This document shows, one piece after another, positions 25,712-33,514 of a stretch of DNA of 33,514 nt; position 1 is the first letter of the stretch, and the number at the start of each line of letters is the position of its first letter. A program made the translations under genes and the position numbers. The notes beneath the pieces were generated by a model, which was given only the letters and a program-made list of their open reading frames with translations, did not search any database and had not been told where the DNA came from. Source of the stretch: Blautia sp. GTDB lineage: Bacteria > Bacillota > Clostridia > Lachnospirales > Lachnospiraceae. The DNA is taken from contig JALFGN010000024.1 in assembly GCA_022777285.1 (NCBI GenBank), forward strand, positions 1-33,514, in the 5' to 3' direction.

Positions 25712-25987
25712 ATGTCTCCAAAAACAGATACCCTTGCGGGCAGGATTGCCGAATCTCTGCAGATTCCAAAGGATCTGGCTTATCGGGAGCCGATTCTTAC
25801 CATGACCGGTCAAAGAGAACTGTTCATTGAGAATTATAAATGCATTCGTCAATATCAAACGACCTGTATTGTCATTCTCATGAAACAGAGCACCGTCAAA
25901 ATCGAAGGGACCCATCTGACGATTGCATACTACAATCGGGAAGAAATCAAAATAACCGGTCACATCTGCAGTGTCACATTCCTGTAA
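25712..25987 (+). CDS. yqfC: Sporulation protein YqfC (YabP/YqfC family)
   Basis: This 91-residue protein belongs to the YabP/YqfC family of sporulation proteins, made in the mother cell under sigma-E in Bacillus. The core is ELFIENYKCIRQYQTTCIVI followed by VKIEGTHLTIAYYNREEIKITG. I chose ATG 25712, six bases after GGAGGGG; an upstream in-frame start at 25685 has no such site. It opens the conserved yqfC-yqfD-phoH-ybeY cluster. A sequence GCATAAA, 13 bases, CATATGCA (from 25651) faintly resembles a sigma-E promoter, but I do not rely on it. Confidence 0.88.
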   Translation: MSPKTDTLAGRIAESLQIPKDLAYREPILTMTGQRELFIENYKCIRQYQTTCIVILMKQSTVKIEGTHLTIAYYNREEIKITGHICSVTFL

Positions 25988-26009
25988 ACCAGAATCCGGA
26001 GGAAAACAG

Positions 26010-27245
26010 TTGAAATCTTGGCGCTATTTTTTCAAAGGATACTTAAAGCTCTGCCTGAACGCTTCCCACCCGGAACGCTTTTTGAATGCGTGTGCGCATC
26101 ACCGAATTCCGATCTGGAATCTGCGTAATCAGGGAAGCTGCTATGAATTACATACCACGATTTCCGGCTTCCAGCAGATGAAACCAATCTGTTGGAAAAC
26201 CAAAGCCCGCGTTCATATTCTGAAAAAATACGGAATGCCTTTCTTTTTTTACAGAAATAAAAAAAGAAAGGCATTTTTTACAGGCATTGTCCTGGCAGGG
26301 GCCCTGCTTTTCTTTTTATCCAGTCATATCTGGAATATTCACATCGAAGGAAATCTTCATAACAGTACCCCGGTCATTCTGGAATATTTGGAGGAAATCC
26401 AGATTTACCATGGGATTCCCAAAAATCAGGTGGATTGTGCATGGATCGCCCAACAGCTGCGAAAAAAATTTCCGGATATGACCTGGGTCTCTGCACGCAT
26501 TTCCGGTTCCCGACTGCTTCTGGAAATCCGGGAAAATCAGACGTATCAAAAAACGGATCCAACGGATTCTTTGAACACCCCCTGCGATCTGCTGGCAGAG
26601 AAATCGGGCCGCATTGTTTCTATGGTCACCCGAAAAGGAATACCCTTAAAAAAACCAGGAGATACTTGTGAAAAAGGAGAGGTTCTGGTCAGTGGTCAGA
26701 TTCCTGTCACCAACGACAGTCAGGAACTCATCCGCTATGCATATACCCAGGCAGATGCGGACATTTCCATTGCATACCCCCTTGCCTATTATCAGGAATT
26801 TCCCATGACCTTTCAAAAACCCGTACCTACCGGAAATACACAAACCGGATATCTCCTTCAGGCGGGGTCCTATTGTTTTTCCTTAAAAAAATCGCCTAAG
26901 TGGAAGCAATCGGAAACCATCACCCGTCTGCACCAGCTGCGTCTTACGGAAAACTTTTTCCTGCCGTTTTTTTATGGAACAAGCACCGATTATGAAACTA
27001 CAACAAAAACCTTTCGTTTTTCAAAAACCGCAGCCAGGCAGAAAGCCCAAAAACATCTGGAACTTCTTTTTGAAACTTTATCGGAAAAAGGGGTTCAAAT
27101 ATCTGCAAATCATGTTAGAATAGAACTGAATGAATCCTCCTGTACGGCAAAGGGAACGCTCCTGGTTGTAGAAACAAACACTGCCGTAACACCGGTGGAA
27201 ATTACGGAACAAGCGACAGAAAGGAACAACAGCATAGATGAGTAA
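26010..27245 (+). CDS. yqfD: Sporulation protein YqfD
   Basis: This 411-residue membrane protein is the YqfD sporulation protein that accompanies YqfC. A short cytosolic N-terminal domain (~1-85) is followed by a membrane helix (~88-105; FFTGIVLAGALLFFLSSHIW) and a POTRA-like extracellular part (IWNIHIEGN onward). I chose TTG 26010 as start: GGAGG lies seven bases upstream, and MKSWRYFFKGYLKL resembles the family N-terminus. An earlier GTG (25971) overlaps yqfC. Its end overlaps phoH by eight bases. Its molecular role in sporulation is not established. Confidence 0.88.
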   Translation: MKSWRYFFKGYLKLCLNASHPERFLNACAHHRIPIWNLRNQGSCYELHTTISGFQQMKPICWKTKARVHILKKYGMPFFFYRNKKRKAFFTGIVLAGALLFFLSSHIWNIHIEGNLHNSTPVILEYLEEIQIYHGIPKNQVDCAWIAQQLRKKFPDMTWVSARISGSRLLLEIRENQTYQKTDPTDSLNTPCDLLAEKSGRIVSMVTRKGIPLKKPGDTCEKGEVLVSGQIPVTNDSQELIRYAYTQADADISIAYPLAYYQEFPMTFQKPVPTGNTQTGYLLQAGSYCFSLKKSPKWKQSETITRLHQLRLTENFFLPFFYGTSTDYETTTKTFRFSKTAARQKAQKHLELLFETLSEKGVQISANHVRIELNESSCTAKGTLLVVETNTAVTPVEITEQATERNNSIDE

Positions 27246-28251
27246 CATAATTGAAAAACGCCTGGATTTTCCGGCCGACCATGAAAAGAATGTATTCGGT
27301 CCGTTTGATGAACATGTAAAAAAAATCGAACGAACCTTAAATGTGACGATTCTTTCCAGAAACGGTCAGTTAAAGATTCTGGGAAATGAAGGATCTGCAA
27401 AACAGGCTGAACACATCATCACACAGCTTTTAACACTCTCCAAAAGAGGAAATACCATCACAGAACAAAACGTAGATTATGCCCTTTCTCTTTCTTTTGA
27501 GGAAAAAGAAACAAATCTTGTGGAAATCGACCGGGACTGCATCTGTCATACCATCAATGGACGTCCCATCAAACCAAAAACCCTCGGTCAGAAAGCCTAT
27601 GTGGATGAAATCCGGAAAAAAATGGTGGTGTTTGGTGTCGGACCTGCCGGAACCGGAAAAACCTATCTGGCCATTGCTATGGCTGTCACTGCTTTTAAGA
27701 ATGATGAAGTCGGAAAAATCATTCTGACGCGTCCGGCCATAGAAGCAGGAGAGAAGCTTGGATTTCTTCCCGGTGACCTTCAAAGTAAGGTCGATCCCTA
27801 TCTTCGCCCCCTGTATGATGCGCTGTATCAGATCATGGGACCGGAAAGCTTTGCAAAAAATATGGAAAAAGGCCTGATCGAAGTCGCACCGCTTGCCTAT
27901 ATGCGCGGACGTACCCTGGATAACGCTTTTATTATTCTGGATGAAGCACAGAATACTACACCTGCACAGATGAAGATGTTTCTTACACGTATCGGATTTG
28001 GATCCAAAGTCATCGTTACCGGAGACAAAACCCAGAAAGATCTTCCATCCGGTGTCCGTTCCGGTCTTGATGTAGCCATGCAGGTATTAAAGAAAGTAGA
28101 AGGGATTGCCTTTTGTCAGCTGACCAACAAAGACGTTGTACGTCATCCGCTGGTACAGAAAATCGTGCAGGCCTATGATGAATACGAGAAAAAACAGAAA
28201 CCGGAAAAAGACACGATAAAAAACAATCGCAGAGAACGCAAATGGCAATAA
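27238..28251 (+). CDS. phoH: PhoH family ATPase
   Basis: PhoH-like proteins are RNA-associated ATPases. The 337-residue protein has an N-terminal KH-like region (~15-70; ERTLNVTILSRNGQLKILG), then the PhoH ATPase with Walker A GVGPAGTGKTYLAIA (~137-151) and Walker B AFIILDEAQNTT (~231-242). It overlaps yqfD by eight bases and precedes ybeY by 15, a widespread order in Bacillota that suggests a link with rRNA maturation. In Bacillus a membrane phosphodiesterase gene (pgpH/yqfF) lies between phoH and ybeY; it is absent here. Confidence 0.95.
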   Translation: MSNIIEKRLDFPADHEKNVFGPFDEHVKKIERTLNVTILSRNGQLKILGNEGSAKQAEHIITQLLTLSKRGNTITEQNVDYALSLSFEEKETNLVEIDRDCICHTINGRPIKPKTLGQKAYVDEIRKKMVVFGVGPAGTGKTYLAIAMAVTAFKNDEVGKIILTRPAIEAGEKLGFLPGDLQSKVDPYLRPLYDALYQIMGPESFAKNMEKGLIEVAPLAYMRGRTLDNAFIILDEAQNTTPAQMKMFLTRIGFGSKVIVTGDKTQKDLPSGVRSGLDVAMQVLKKVEGIAFCQLTNKDVVRHPLVQKIVQAYDEYEKKQKPEKDTIKNNRRERKWQ

Positions 28252-28266
28252 TTAGGAGGAAACGAA

Positions 28267-28779
28267 ATGACCTTAAATCTGGATAAAGAATTTCCCGGAG
28301 AAATTTCTTTTGATTATGAAGAAACCGCCAAACAAGTCATAAGTGCAGCACTGGACTGGGAAGACTGTCCATACGAAGCAGAAGTAAGTCTGGTTCTTAC
28401 CACAGATGAAGACATCCGCAGCACAAATGCACAGTTTCGCAAAATTGACCGTGTAACCGATGTGCTTTCCTTTCCCATGATCGATTTTGAGACACCCGGT
28501 GATTTTTCTTTCCTGGAAGAGCGGGAAGATGCATTTGACCCGGATTCCGGAGAACTGGTTCTTGGAGATATTATGATTGCAATCCCGCGCATGCGCGAAC
28601 AGGCGAACACTTATGGACATAGCGAAATCCGGGAATATGCCTTTTTAATTGCGCACAGCATGCTTCATCTGATGGGATACGACCATATGACCGAAGAAGA
28701 AGCAGCCATTATGGAAGAAAAGCAGGAAGCTATTTTGGAACACCTGGGAATCCGACGGATCGAACGCACGGATCTTTGA
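28267..28779 (+). CDS. ybeY: Endoribonuclease YbeY, rRNA maturation factor
   Basis: YbeY is a zinc-dependent endoribonuclease for 16S rRNA 3'-end maturation and ribosome quality control. The 170-residue protein has the three-His zinc motif in HSMLHLMGYDH (~130-140) and the conserved TDVLSFPM. TAGGAGG lies seven bases before ATG. Length is normal. It is translationally close to phoH and likely co-transcribed. Confidence 0.96.
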   Translation: MTLNLDKEFPGEISFDYEETAKQVISAALDWEDCPYEAEVSLVLTTDEDIRSTNAQFRKIDRVTDVLSFPMIDFETPGDFSFLEEREDAFDPDSGELVLGDIMIAIPRMREQANTYGHSEIREYAFLIAHSMLHLMGYDHMTEEEAAIMEEKQEAILEHLGIRRIERTDL

Positions 28780-28848
28780 TTCTTTGAATAAAATAGAAAA
28801 GAAAGCCGATACTATTTCATGAATAGAAATGAAAAGGAGTGATTCTTT

Positions 28849-29337
28849 ATGAAAAGAATATTCTATGGTATCGGTTTTTTCTTTGCCGCCTTTTTTCTGA
28901 TCTGTGGGTTTCTCATGAGTTATCAGATTGCGGGACTACAGGAACAACTCAAAGAACTGGAAGAAGAGAGCACCAAAATGGGAAAACAGGTTTCCGCCCT
29001 TCCGCTCTCGAAAAACAGCAGTCTGATTTTTGAGATTTATAACCCGGATTCGGGAGAAATGGAAAAGAACACCTATCGCATCTTCTCTTACTCCGAGGAA
29101 CAGATGGTTCTGCGCCAGGAGCTTTCTCCCAACCAGGAGGCACAAGTCGCCAATTATACCATTCGGGTAAAGAACGATTATCTCACGGTTTATAAAACGA
29201 AAGATGGTTCTTTCTTTGAAGATACCGATATTCCGCTGCGGGCACTGCCTCCTGTCGAACAAGCAGCCGTTCTTGCCGGAAAAGAAGTGCAGGGACTGGA
29301 TGAACTTTACAGTTTTCTGGAAAACTATTCTTCCTGA
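28849..29337 (+). CDS. Membrane-anchored protein with BofC-C-like domain
   Basis: This 162-residue protein begins with an uncleaved signal anchor (~5-27; IFYGIGFFFAAFFLICGFLM), then a short coiled coil (~28-48) and a beta-rich region. The C-terminal half (YTIRVKNDYLTVYKTKDGSFFEDTDIPL, then LPPVEQAAVLAGKEVQGLDELYSFLENY, each read as a continuous pattern) resembles the C-terminal domain of BofC, an inhibitor in sporulation signalling. The protein should face the outside or the intermembrane space. AAAGGAG lies seven bases before ATG. The resemblance is by pattern only, so function stays open; the nearby yqfCD genes make a sporulation link possible. Confidence 0.75.
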   Translation: MKRIFYGIGFFFAAFFLICGFLMSYQIAGLQEQLKELEEESTKMGKQVSALPLSKNSSLIFEIYNPDSGEMEKNTYRIFSYSEEQMVLRQELSPNQEAQVANYTIRVKNDYLTVYKTKDGSFFEDTDIPLRALPPVEQAAVLAGKEVQGLDELYSFLENYSS

Positions 29338-29354
29338 AGGGTCTGGATTTTCTC

Positions 29355-29383
29355 TGGACGAACCGAAAAAAATGTAGTAATAT
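29355..29383 (+). promoter_or_regulatory. Possible promoter of proB
   Basis: TGGACG (29355-29360), 17 bases, TAATAT (29378-29383). Each box matches the consensus at four of six positions. Confidence 0.4.
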
Positions 29384-29413
29384 AGAGAAATATAAATTTA
29401 TGGAGTGAAAAAA

Positions 29414-30256
29414 ATGAATTTACGAGATAACCTGAAAGATAAAAAAAGAATCGTTATAAAAATCGGTTCCTCTTCTTTGACCCATACAGAAACCGGCCGC
29501 CTCAATCTTATGAAAATGGAGATTTTAGTCCGGGAACTGGCAGATCTGCACAATCAGGGAAAAGATGTGATCGTAGTCTCTTCCGGTGCCATTGCAGTCG
29601 GAAAAAGCGCCATGGGGCTTTCCCACAAACCACAGGAGCTGGATGAAAGACAGGCCTGCGCAGCCGTGGGACAGGCCCGCCTTATGATGATCTATCAGAA
29701 GCTGTTTGCCGAATACAGTCAGACAGCTGCCCAGATTCTTATGACAAAATATACCATGATCAACCGTGCCACCCGGGTCAATGCGAGAAACACCTTTGAT
29801 CGTCTGCTTTCTATGGGAGCAATTCCCATTGTAAATGAGAACGATACCATTTCCACAGATGAAATCGAATTTGGTGACAATGATACCTTATCTGCCCTGG
29901 TGGCTGCACTGATCGATGCCGATGTGCTGCTCTTGCTGTCTGATATTGATGGACTTTTTACAGACGATCCCAACCAGAACCCGCAGGCAGAATTTATCGA
30001 TATAGTAGAAAAAATCGATGCACATCTGGAAAGCATGGCCAAAGGCAGCTCCGGAACTTCCGTAGGAACCGGAGGAATGGCGACCAAATTAAAGGCTGCA
30101 CACATTGCAACCAGTGCAGGCGCAGATATGGTCATTGCAAACGGTGCCGATTTCCATATCATACATAAAATCCTGCAGGGAAGGAATTACGGAACCCTGT
30201 TTCTTTCCGATAAAAAGGAAGAATTTTATCTGGACGATATCATTGACCGTTTATAA
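29414..30256 (+). CDS. proB: Glutamate 5-kinase, short form without PUA domain
   Basis: ProB phosphorylates glutamate, the first step of proline synthesis. The 280-residue protein contains the amino-acid kinase fold with KIGSSSLT near the N-terminus, VSSGAIAVG, PIVNENDTIS, FGDNDTLSALVA and GTGGMATKLKAA. The C-terminal PUA domain of the E. coli enzyme (367 residues) is missing, as in several other bacteria. I chose ATG 29414, since the GTG at 29405 overlaps TGGAG. No proA lies next to it; the following genes encode DUF896 and MiaB. Confidence 0.94.
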   Translation: MNLRDNLKDKKRIVIKIGSSSLTHTETGRLNLMKMEILVRELADLHNQGKDVIVVSSGAIAVGKSAMGLSHKPQELDERQACAAVGQARLMMIYQKLFAEYSQTAAQILMTKYTMINRATRVNARNTFDRLLSMGAIPIVNENDTISTDEIEFGDNDTLSALVAALIDADVLLLLSDIDGLFTDDPNQNPQAEFIDIVEKIDAHLESMAKGSSGTSVGTGGMATKLKAAHIATSAGADMVIANGADFHIIHKILQGRNYGTLFLSDKKEEFYLDDIIDRL

Positions 30257-30279
30257 AGAAAAGGAGAAAAACAATTACT

Positions 30280-30504
30280 ATGGATCAGAAAACCATTGAC
30301 CGCATCAATGCACTTGCAAGAAAATCCAAAACGGAAGGACTTACGCCTGCGGAAAAAGAAGAACAAAAAAAACTCCGGGCTGAATATATTGCTGTCATCC
30401 GCATGAATATGCGTGCTCAGCTTGACAATATCAGTATTCAGGAAAAAGATGGAAGTATTACCAATCTTGGAGAAAAGTATGGTCTCAAGACCAGAAAAAA
30501 CTGA
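30280..30504 (+). CDS. DUF896 (UPF0291, YnzC-like) protein
   Basis: This 74-residue protein is highly charged and helical, with the DUF896 pattern DRINALARKSKTEGLTPAEK and EEQKKLRAEYIAVIRMNMRA. The Bacillus member YnzC forms a two-helix hairpin; its function is not settled, although it has been linked to the SOS response locus. AAAAGGAG lies upstream of ATG 30280 at about 12 bases. It lies between proB and miaB, 23 and 27 bases from each, so it is probably co-transcribed. Confidence 0.92.
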   Translation: MDQKTIDRINALARKSKTEGLTPAEKEEQKKLRAEYIAVIRMNMRAQLDNISIQEKDGSITNLGEKYGLKTRKN

Positions 30505-30531
30505 GTTGTTAGAAAGGAATTGGATCCTACC

Positions 30532-32004
30532 ATGAATGAATCAAAAAAGAAGAACGAATTGGAAGCAGTTCTTGACCGCATCGATTTATCCCAGCCCGAG
30601 CCTGCCGAAGAACCGATGCGTCAGTATTATTTCATGAAAAAAGCGCGGGAGCTGGTCGAAAAACAGCAAAAAGAACTGGGACGCCCCCTTACGTTTTGTG
30701 TGGTAACCTTTGGGTGTCAGATGAATGCCCGTGATTCTGAAAAACTGACCGGCGTTCTGGAAGAAATCGGATATCAGGAAATTCAGGAAGAAACTGCAGA
30801 TTTCGTTATTTACAATACCTGTACCGTCCGTGAGAATGCCAATCAGCGTGTCTATGGACGTCTGGGATATCTACATAGCCTGAAGAAAAAAAATCCACAC
30901 ATGATGATTGCTTTATGCGGCTGTATGATGCAGGAGCCACACGTAGTCGAAAAGCTAAAAAAAAGCTATTCCTTTGTGAATCTGATCTTCGGAACCCACA
31001 ACATTTATAAATTTTCCGAATTGATCGTTACCGCGCTTCTTTCCGGAAGAATGGTCATTGATATCTGGAAAGATACGGATAAAATTGTGGAAGATCTGCC
31101 AAGTGAACGGAAATATTCTTTTAAATCCGGGGTCAACATCATGTTCGGCTGCAATAACTTCTGCAGCTATTGCATCGTTCCCTATGTAAGAGGGCGGGAA
31201 AGAAGCCGAAATCCCAAAGACATTGTCCGGGAAATTGAAAAACTGGTTGCAGATGGGGTCAAAGAAGTCATGCTCCTTGGTCAGAATGTCAATTCCTATG
31301 GGAAAAATCTTGAGGAACCCATCACCTTTGCGCAGCTTCTTTTGGAAATTGAAAAAATAGAGGGACTGGAACGCATCCGTTTTATGACTTCTCATCCAAA
31401 GGATCTGTCCGATGAACTGATTGCAGTGATGAAAAACAGTAAAAAAATCTGCCGGCATCTGCATCTTCCTTTGCAGTCCGGAAGCAGCCGGATCTTAAAA
31501 ATCATGAACCGCCATTACGACAAAGAGAAATACCTGACCTTAGTAGAAAAAATCCGGGCAGCCGTGCCGGATATTTCCCTGACGACCGACATTATTGTAG
31601 GCTTCCCCGGAGAAACCGAAGAAGACTTTCTGGAAACCATGGATGTGGTAGAGAAAGTACGCTTTGACAGTGCCTTTACCTTTATCTATTCCAAAAGAAC
31701 CGGGACACCTGCTGCCGTTATGCAAGATCAGATTCCGGAAGCAGTCATCAAAGACCGGTTTGACCGCCTGCTTGCAAAAGTACAGGAAATCGGCCGGGAA
31801 ATGTCCTCCAGAGACACCGGCACCATACAAGAGGTCCTGGTAGAAGAACAAAACGAACACGATCCGCATCTGCTTACCGGAAGAATGTCCAATAATCTTC
31901 TGGTTCATTTTCCGGGAGACCCATCCCTGATCGGCCAGATGATTTCCGTTCATCTGGATGAATGCCGTGGCTTCTATTACATGGGTACCCCTACCAAAGC
32001 TTAA
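30532..32004 (+). CDS. miaB: tRNA-2-methylthio-N6-dimethylallyladenosine synthase
   Basis: MiaB is a radical-SAM methylthiotransferase that modifies A37 of tRNAs reading codons starting with U. The 490-residue protein has an N-terminal UPF0004 domain with cluster cysteines in FGCQMNARDSE, YNTCTVRENA and ALCGCMMQE. The radical-SAM motif is CNNFCSYC (~206-213), followed by LGQNVNSYG and a C-terminal TRAM domain (~425-488). The extra ~55 residues at the N-terminus are usual in Clostridia. I chose ATG 30532 over TTG 30520, which lies too close to the AAGGA. A strong terminator follows. Confidence 0.95.
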   Translation: MNESKKKNELEAVLDRIDLSQPEPAEEPMRQYYFMKKARELVEKQQKELGRPLTFCVVTFGCQMNARDSEKLTGVLEEIGYQEIQEETADFVIYNTCTVRENANQRVYGRLGYLHSLKKKNPHMMIALCGCMMQEPHVVEKLKKSYSFVNLIFGTHNIYKFSELIVTALLSGRMVIDIWKDTDKIVEDLPSERKYSFKSGVNIMFGCNNFCSYCIVPYVRGRERSRNPKDIVREIEKLVADGVKEVMLLGQNVNSYGKNLEEPITFAQLLLEIEKIEGLERIRFMTSHPKDLSDELIAVMKNSKKICRHLHLPLQSGSSRILKIMNRHYDKEKYLTLVEKIRAAVPDISLTTDIIVGFPGETEEDFLETMDVVEKVRFDSAFTFIYSKRTGTPAAVMQDQIPEAVIKDRFDRLLAKVQEIGREMSSRDTGTIQEVLVEEQNEHDPHLLTGRMSNNLLVHFPGDPSLIGQMISVHLDECRGFYYMGTPTKA

Positions 32005-32020
32005 CACCGTGCAAACCACA

Positions 32021-32067
32021 GACAGCAACAGGATTGAAGTAAAACCGCTTCCTGTTGTTGTCTTTTT
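32021..32067 (+). terminator. Intrinsic terminator after miaB
   Basis: A 13-bp stem with one G-U pair (32021-32033 with 32050-32062) is followed by five T (32063-32067). It separates miaB from mutS. Confidence 0.88.
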
Positions 32068-32103
32068 GAAACCTACAGAAAATAAAGGAGTTGTAAAAAA
32101 TAT

Positions 32104-33514
32104 ATGCCGATGTCACCAATGATGCAGCATTACGTAAAGACAAAAGAAGAGAACAAAGACTGCATCCTGTTTTATCGCCTGGGCGATTTTTATGAAATGT
32201 TTTTTGAAGATGCCATTACGGTCTCAAAAGAACTGGAACTGACGTTAACCGGAAAAGATTGTGGCCTGGAAGAACGCGCGCCCATGTGCGGCGTCCCGTT
32301 CCATGCAGCCGAGACCTATATCAACCGACTGGTAGAACGCGGTTATAAAGTGGCAATCTGTGAGCAGATGGAAGATCCGAAACAAGCCAGGGGGATTGTA
32401 AAACGGGAAGTCATCCGTGTGGTAACTCCTGGTACCAATCTGAATACCCAGGCTCTGGACGAAACCAAAAACAACTATCTCATGTCCATTGTATATTTAT
32501 CCAACCGATTTGGAATTGCCATCGCAGATGTGACAACCGGAGATTTCATGGTTACAGAAGTGGATAAAATCCGCTCCCTTCTGGATGAAGTTTACAAATT
32601 CTCTCCTGCAGAAATCATATGCAATGAAGCCTTCTGCATGAGTGGTGTGGATATGGAAGAATTGAAAAACCGAGTTCATGTATGCATTTATCCACTGGAA
32701 AGCTGGTATTTTGATGATACGCTTTGCGCCCGGACACTCAAAGAACATTTCCATGTAAGCACCCTGGAAGGACTGGGTCTAAAGGATTACGAATGCGCCA
32801 CGATTTCCGCCGGTGCGCTTCTTACGTATTTGCTGAATACCCAGAAAACCACTCTGGATCATATGCGTGCCATTACGCCTTATGCAACCGAACGTTATAT
32901 GCTCATAGACAGTTCCAGCCGACGCAATCTGGAACTTACGGAGGCCCTGCGGGACAAAGTAAAACGTGGTTCGCTTCTCTGGGTTCTGGATAAAACCAAA
33001 ACAGCCATGGGAGCCCGCATGCTCCGGTCTTTCATCGAGCAGCCTCTGATTGACGAAGAAGCGATTCAGGACCGTCTGGATGCAGTCGAAGAACTGAAAA
33101 AAAGAGAAATGGACCGGGAAGAGATCCGGGAATATCTGAATCCGATTTATGACCTGGAGCGCCTCATTGGACGAATCAGCTATCAGTCTGCGAATCCAAG
33201 AGATCTGATTGCATTTCGCTCCTCCATTTCCATGCTTCCTCATATCAAAGCACTGGTAAAAGGATTTTCCTGTAAAGAAATGCAGGAAATCTATGAAAAT
33301 ATGGATGATCTGCAGGATCTGTTTTCCCTTTTGGAAGCTTCCATTGTAGAGGATCCGCCCCTTGCCATGAAAGAAGGCGGGATCATCAAGGATGGTTATA
33401 ATGCGGACGTGGATCATTTCCGCCAGGCAAAAACAAAAGGAAAAACCTGGCTGGCAGAACTGGAAGCTTCGGAGAGGGAAAAAACCGGCATCCGGAATCT
33501 GAAGATCAAATACA
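32104..33514 (+). CDS. mutS: DNA mismatch repair protein MutS, N-terminal part
   Basis: MutS recognises mismatched bases. The visible 470 codons cover the mismatch-binding domain I, with the Phe-x-Glu motif in YRLGDFYEMFFEDA (~24-37), the connector domain II, and the lever/core domain (~260 onward; IDSSSRRNLELTE, TKTAMGARMLRSFIEQPL). The ATPase domain lies beyond the right window edge. AAAGGAG lies about 13 bases before ATG 32104, a rather long spacing; ATG 32110 is a less likely start. miaB-mutS adjacency is common in Clostridia. The paralogue MutS2 lacks domain I, so MutS is certain. Confidence 0.96.
   Translation, partial: MPMSPMMQHYVKTKEENKDCILFYRLGDFYEMFFEDAITVSKELELTLTGKDCGLEERAPMCGVPFHAAETYINRLVERGYKVAICEQMEDPKQARGIVKREVIRVVTPGTNLNTQALDETKNNYLMSIVYLSNRFGIAIADVTTGDFMVTEVDKIRSLLDEVYKFSPAEIICNEAFCMSGVDMEELKNRVHVCIYPLESWYFDDTLCARTLKEHFHVSTLEGLGLKDYECATISAGALLTYLLNTQKTTLDHMRAITPYATERYMLIDSSSRRNLELTEALRDKVKRGSLLWVLDKTKTAMGARMLRSFIEQPLIDEEAIQDRLDAVEELKKREMDREEIREYLNPIYDLERLIGRISYQSANPRDLIAFRSSISMLPHIKALVKGFSCKEMQEIYENMDDLQDLFSLLEASIVEDPPLAMKEGGIIKDGYNADVDHFRQAKTKGKTWLAELEASEREKTGIRNLKIKY

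Noticed and set aside
1..33514. CRISPR arrays, insertion sequences, phage genes, tRNA or rRNA
   Set aside because: No repeat-spacer pattern, transposase, integrase or RNA gene could be seen on either strand.

Overview
The window looks like a chromosomal core region of a spore-forming anaerobic Clostridia member, most likely Lachnospiraceae. GC content is moderate and Shine-Dalgarno sites are strong. Several proteins are typical of that group: a Csp-like S8 peptidase, Re-type citrate synthase, Rex, NfnAB, YqfC/YqfD and an ABC-F protein next to rex. I see no rRNA, tRNA, CRISPR array, insertion sequence or prophage. Genes are tightly packed and no gap reaches 300 bases.

Layout. 1-2372: two divergent subtilisin-family (S8) peptidases, the first cut by the window edge. 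2369-5867: a three-gene operon (Re-citrate synthase, GntR/FCD regulator, NADP isocitrate dehydrogenase) behind a near-consensus promoter whose -10 lies in a 28-bp palindrome; it makes 2-oxoglutarate. 5844-8607: a convergent ABC-F ATPase gene and, divergent from it, the NADH sensor gene rex, each with its own promoter. 8636-11689: NAD(P)HX repair (nnr), alanine racemase (alr) and a MazF/NdoA toxin without a recognisable antitoxin gene beside it. 11700-14643: CNNM/CorC membrane protein, YebC-family translation factor and TepA-like ClpP-fold protease. 14641-19247: UppP, FtsK/SpoIIIE translocase and an unnamed zinc-ribbon/TPR membrane protein. 19308-21766: nfnAB, the electron-bifurcating transhydrogenase. 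21798-24199: MBL-fold hydrolase, rlmH and a divergent rsmH paralogue, so two rRNA methyltransferase genes side by side. 24226-24754: MscL with a C-terminal zinc ribbon. 24766-25657: a small Cys-rich protein gene on the minus strand, divergent from a Cys-rich DUF2284 gene with a structured leader. 25712-29337: yqfC, yqfD, phoH, ybeY and a BofC-C-like membrane protein. 29355-32067: proB, a DUF896 protein gene and miaB. 32104 to the end: mutS, cut by the window edge.

How the genes fit together. Re-citrate synthase, IDH, Rex, NAD(P)HX repair and NfnAB all concern NAD(P)H balance and glutamate supply in a fermenting anaerobe; proB uses the glutamate. YqfC, YqfD, FtsK/SpoIIIE and the Csp-like peptidase point to endospore formation. 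RlmH, RsmH-like, YbeY, MiaB, YebC and ABC-F act on the ribosome or tRNA.

I found no clear new multi-gene defence or mobile system. The observations most worth a second look are the palindromic operator of the citrate operon, the divergent Cys-rich/DUF2284 pair with its structured leader, the zinc-ribbon MscL, the extra RsmH paralogue, the solitary MazF and the hairpin that hides the tepA ribosome binding site. Everything here was read by eye; no database search was run.
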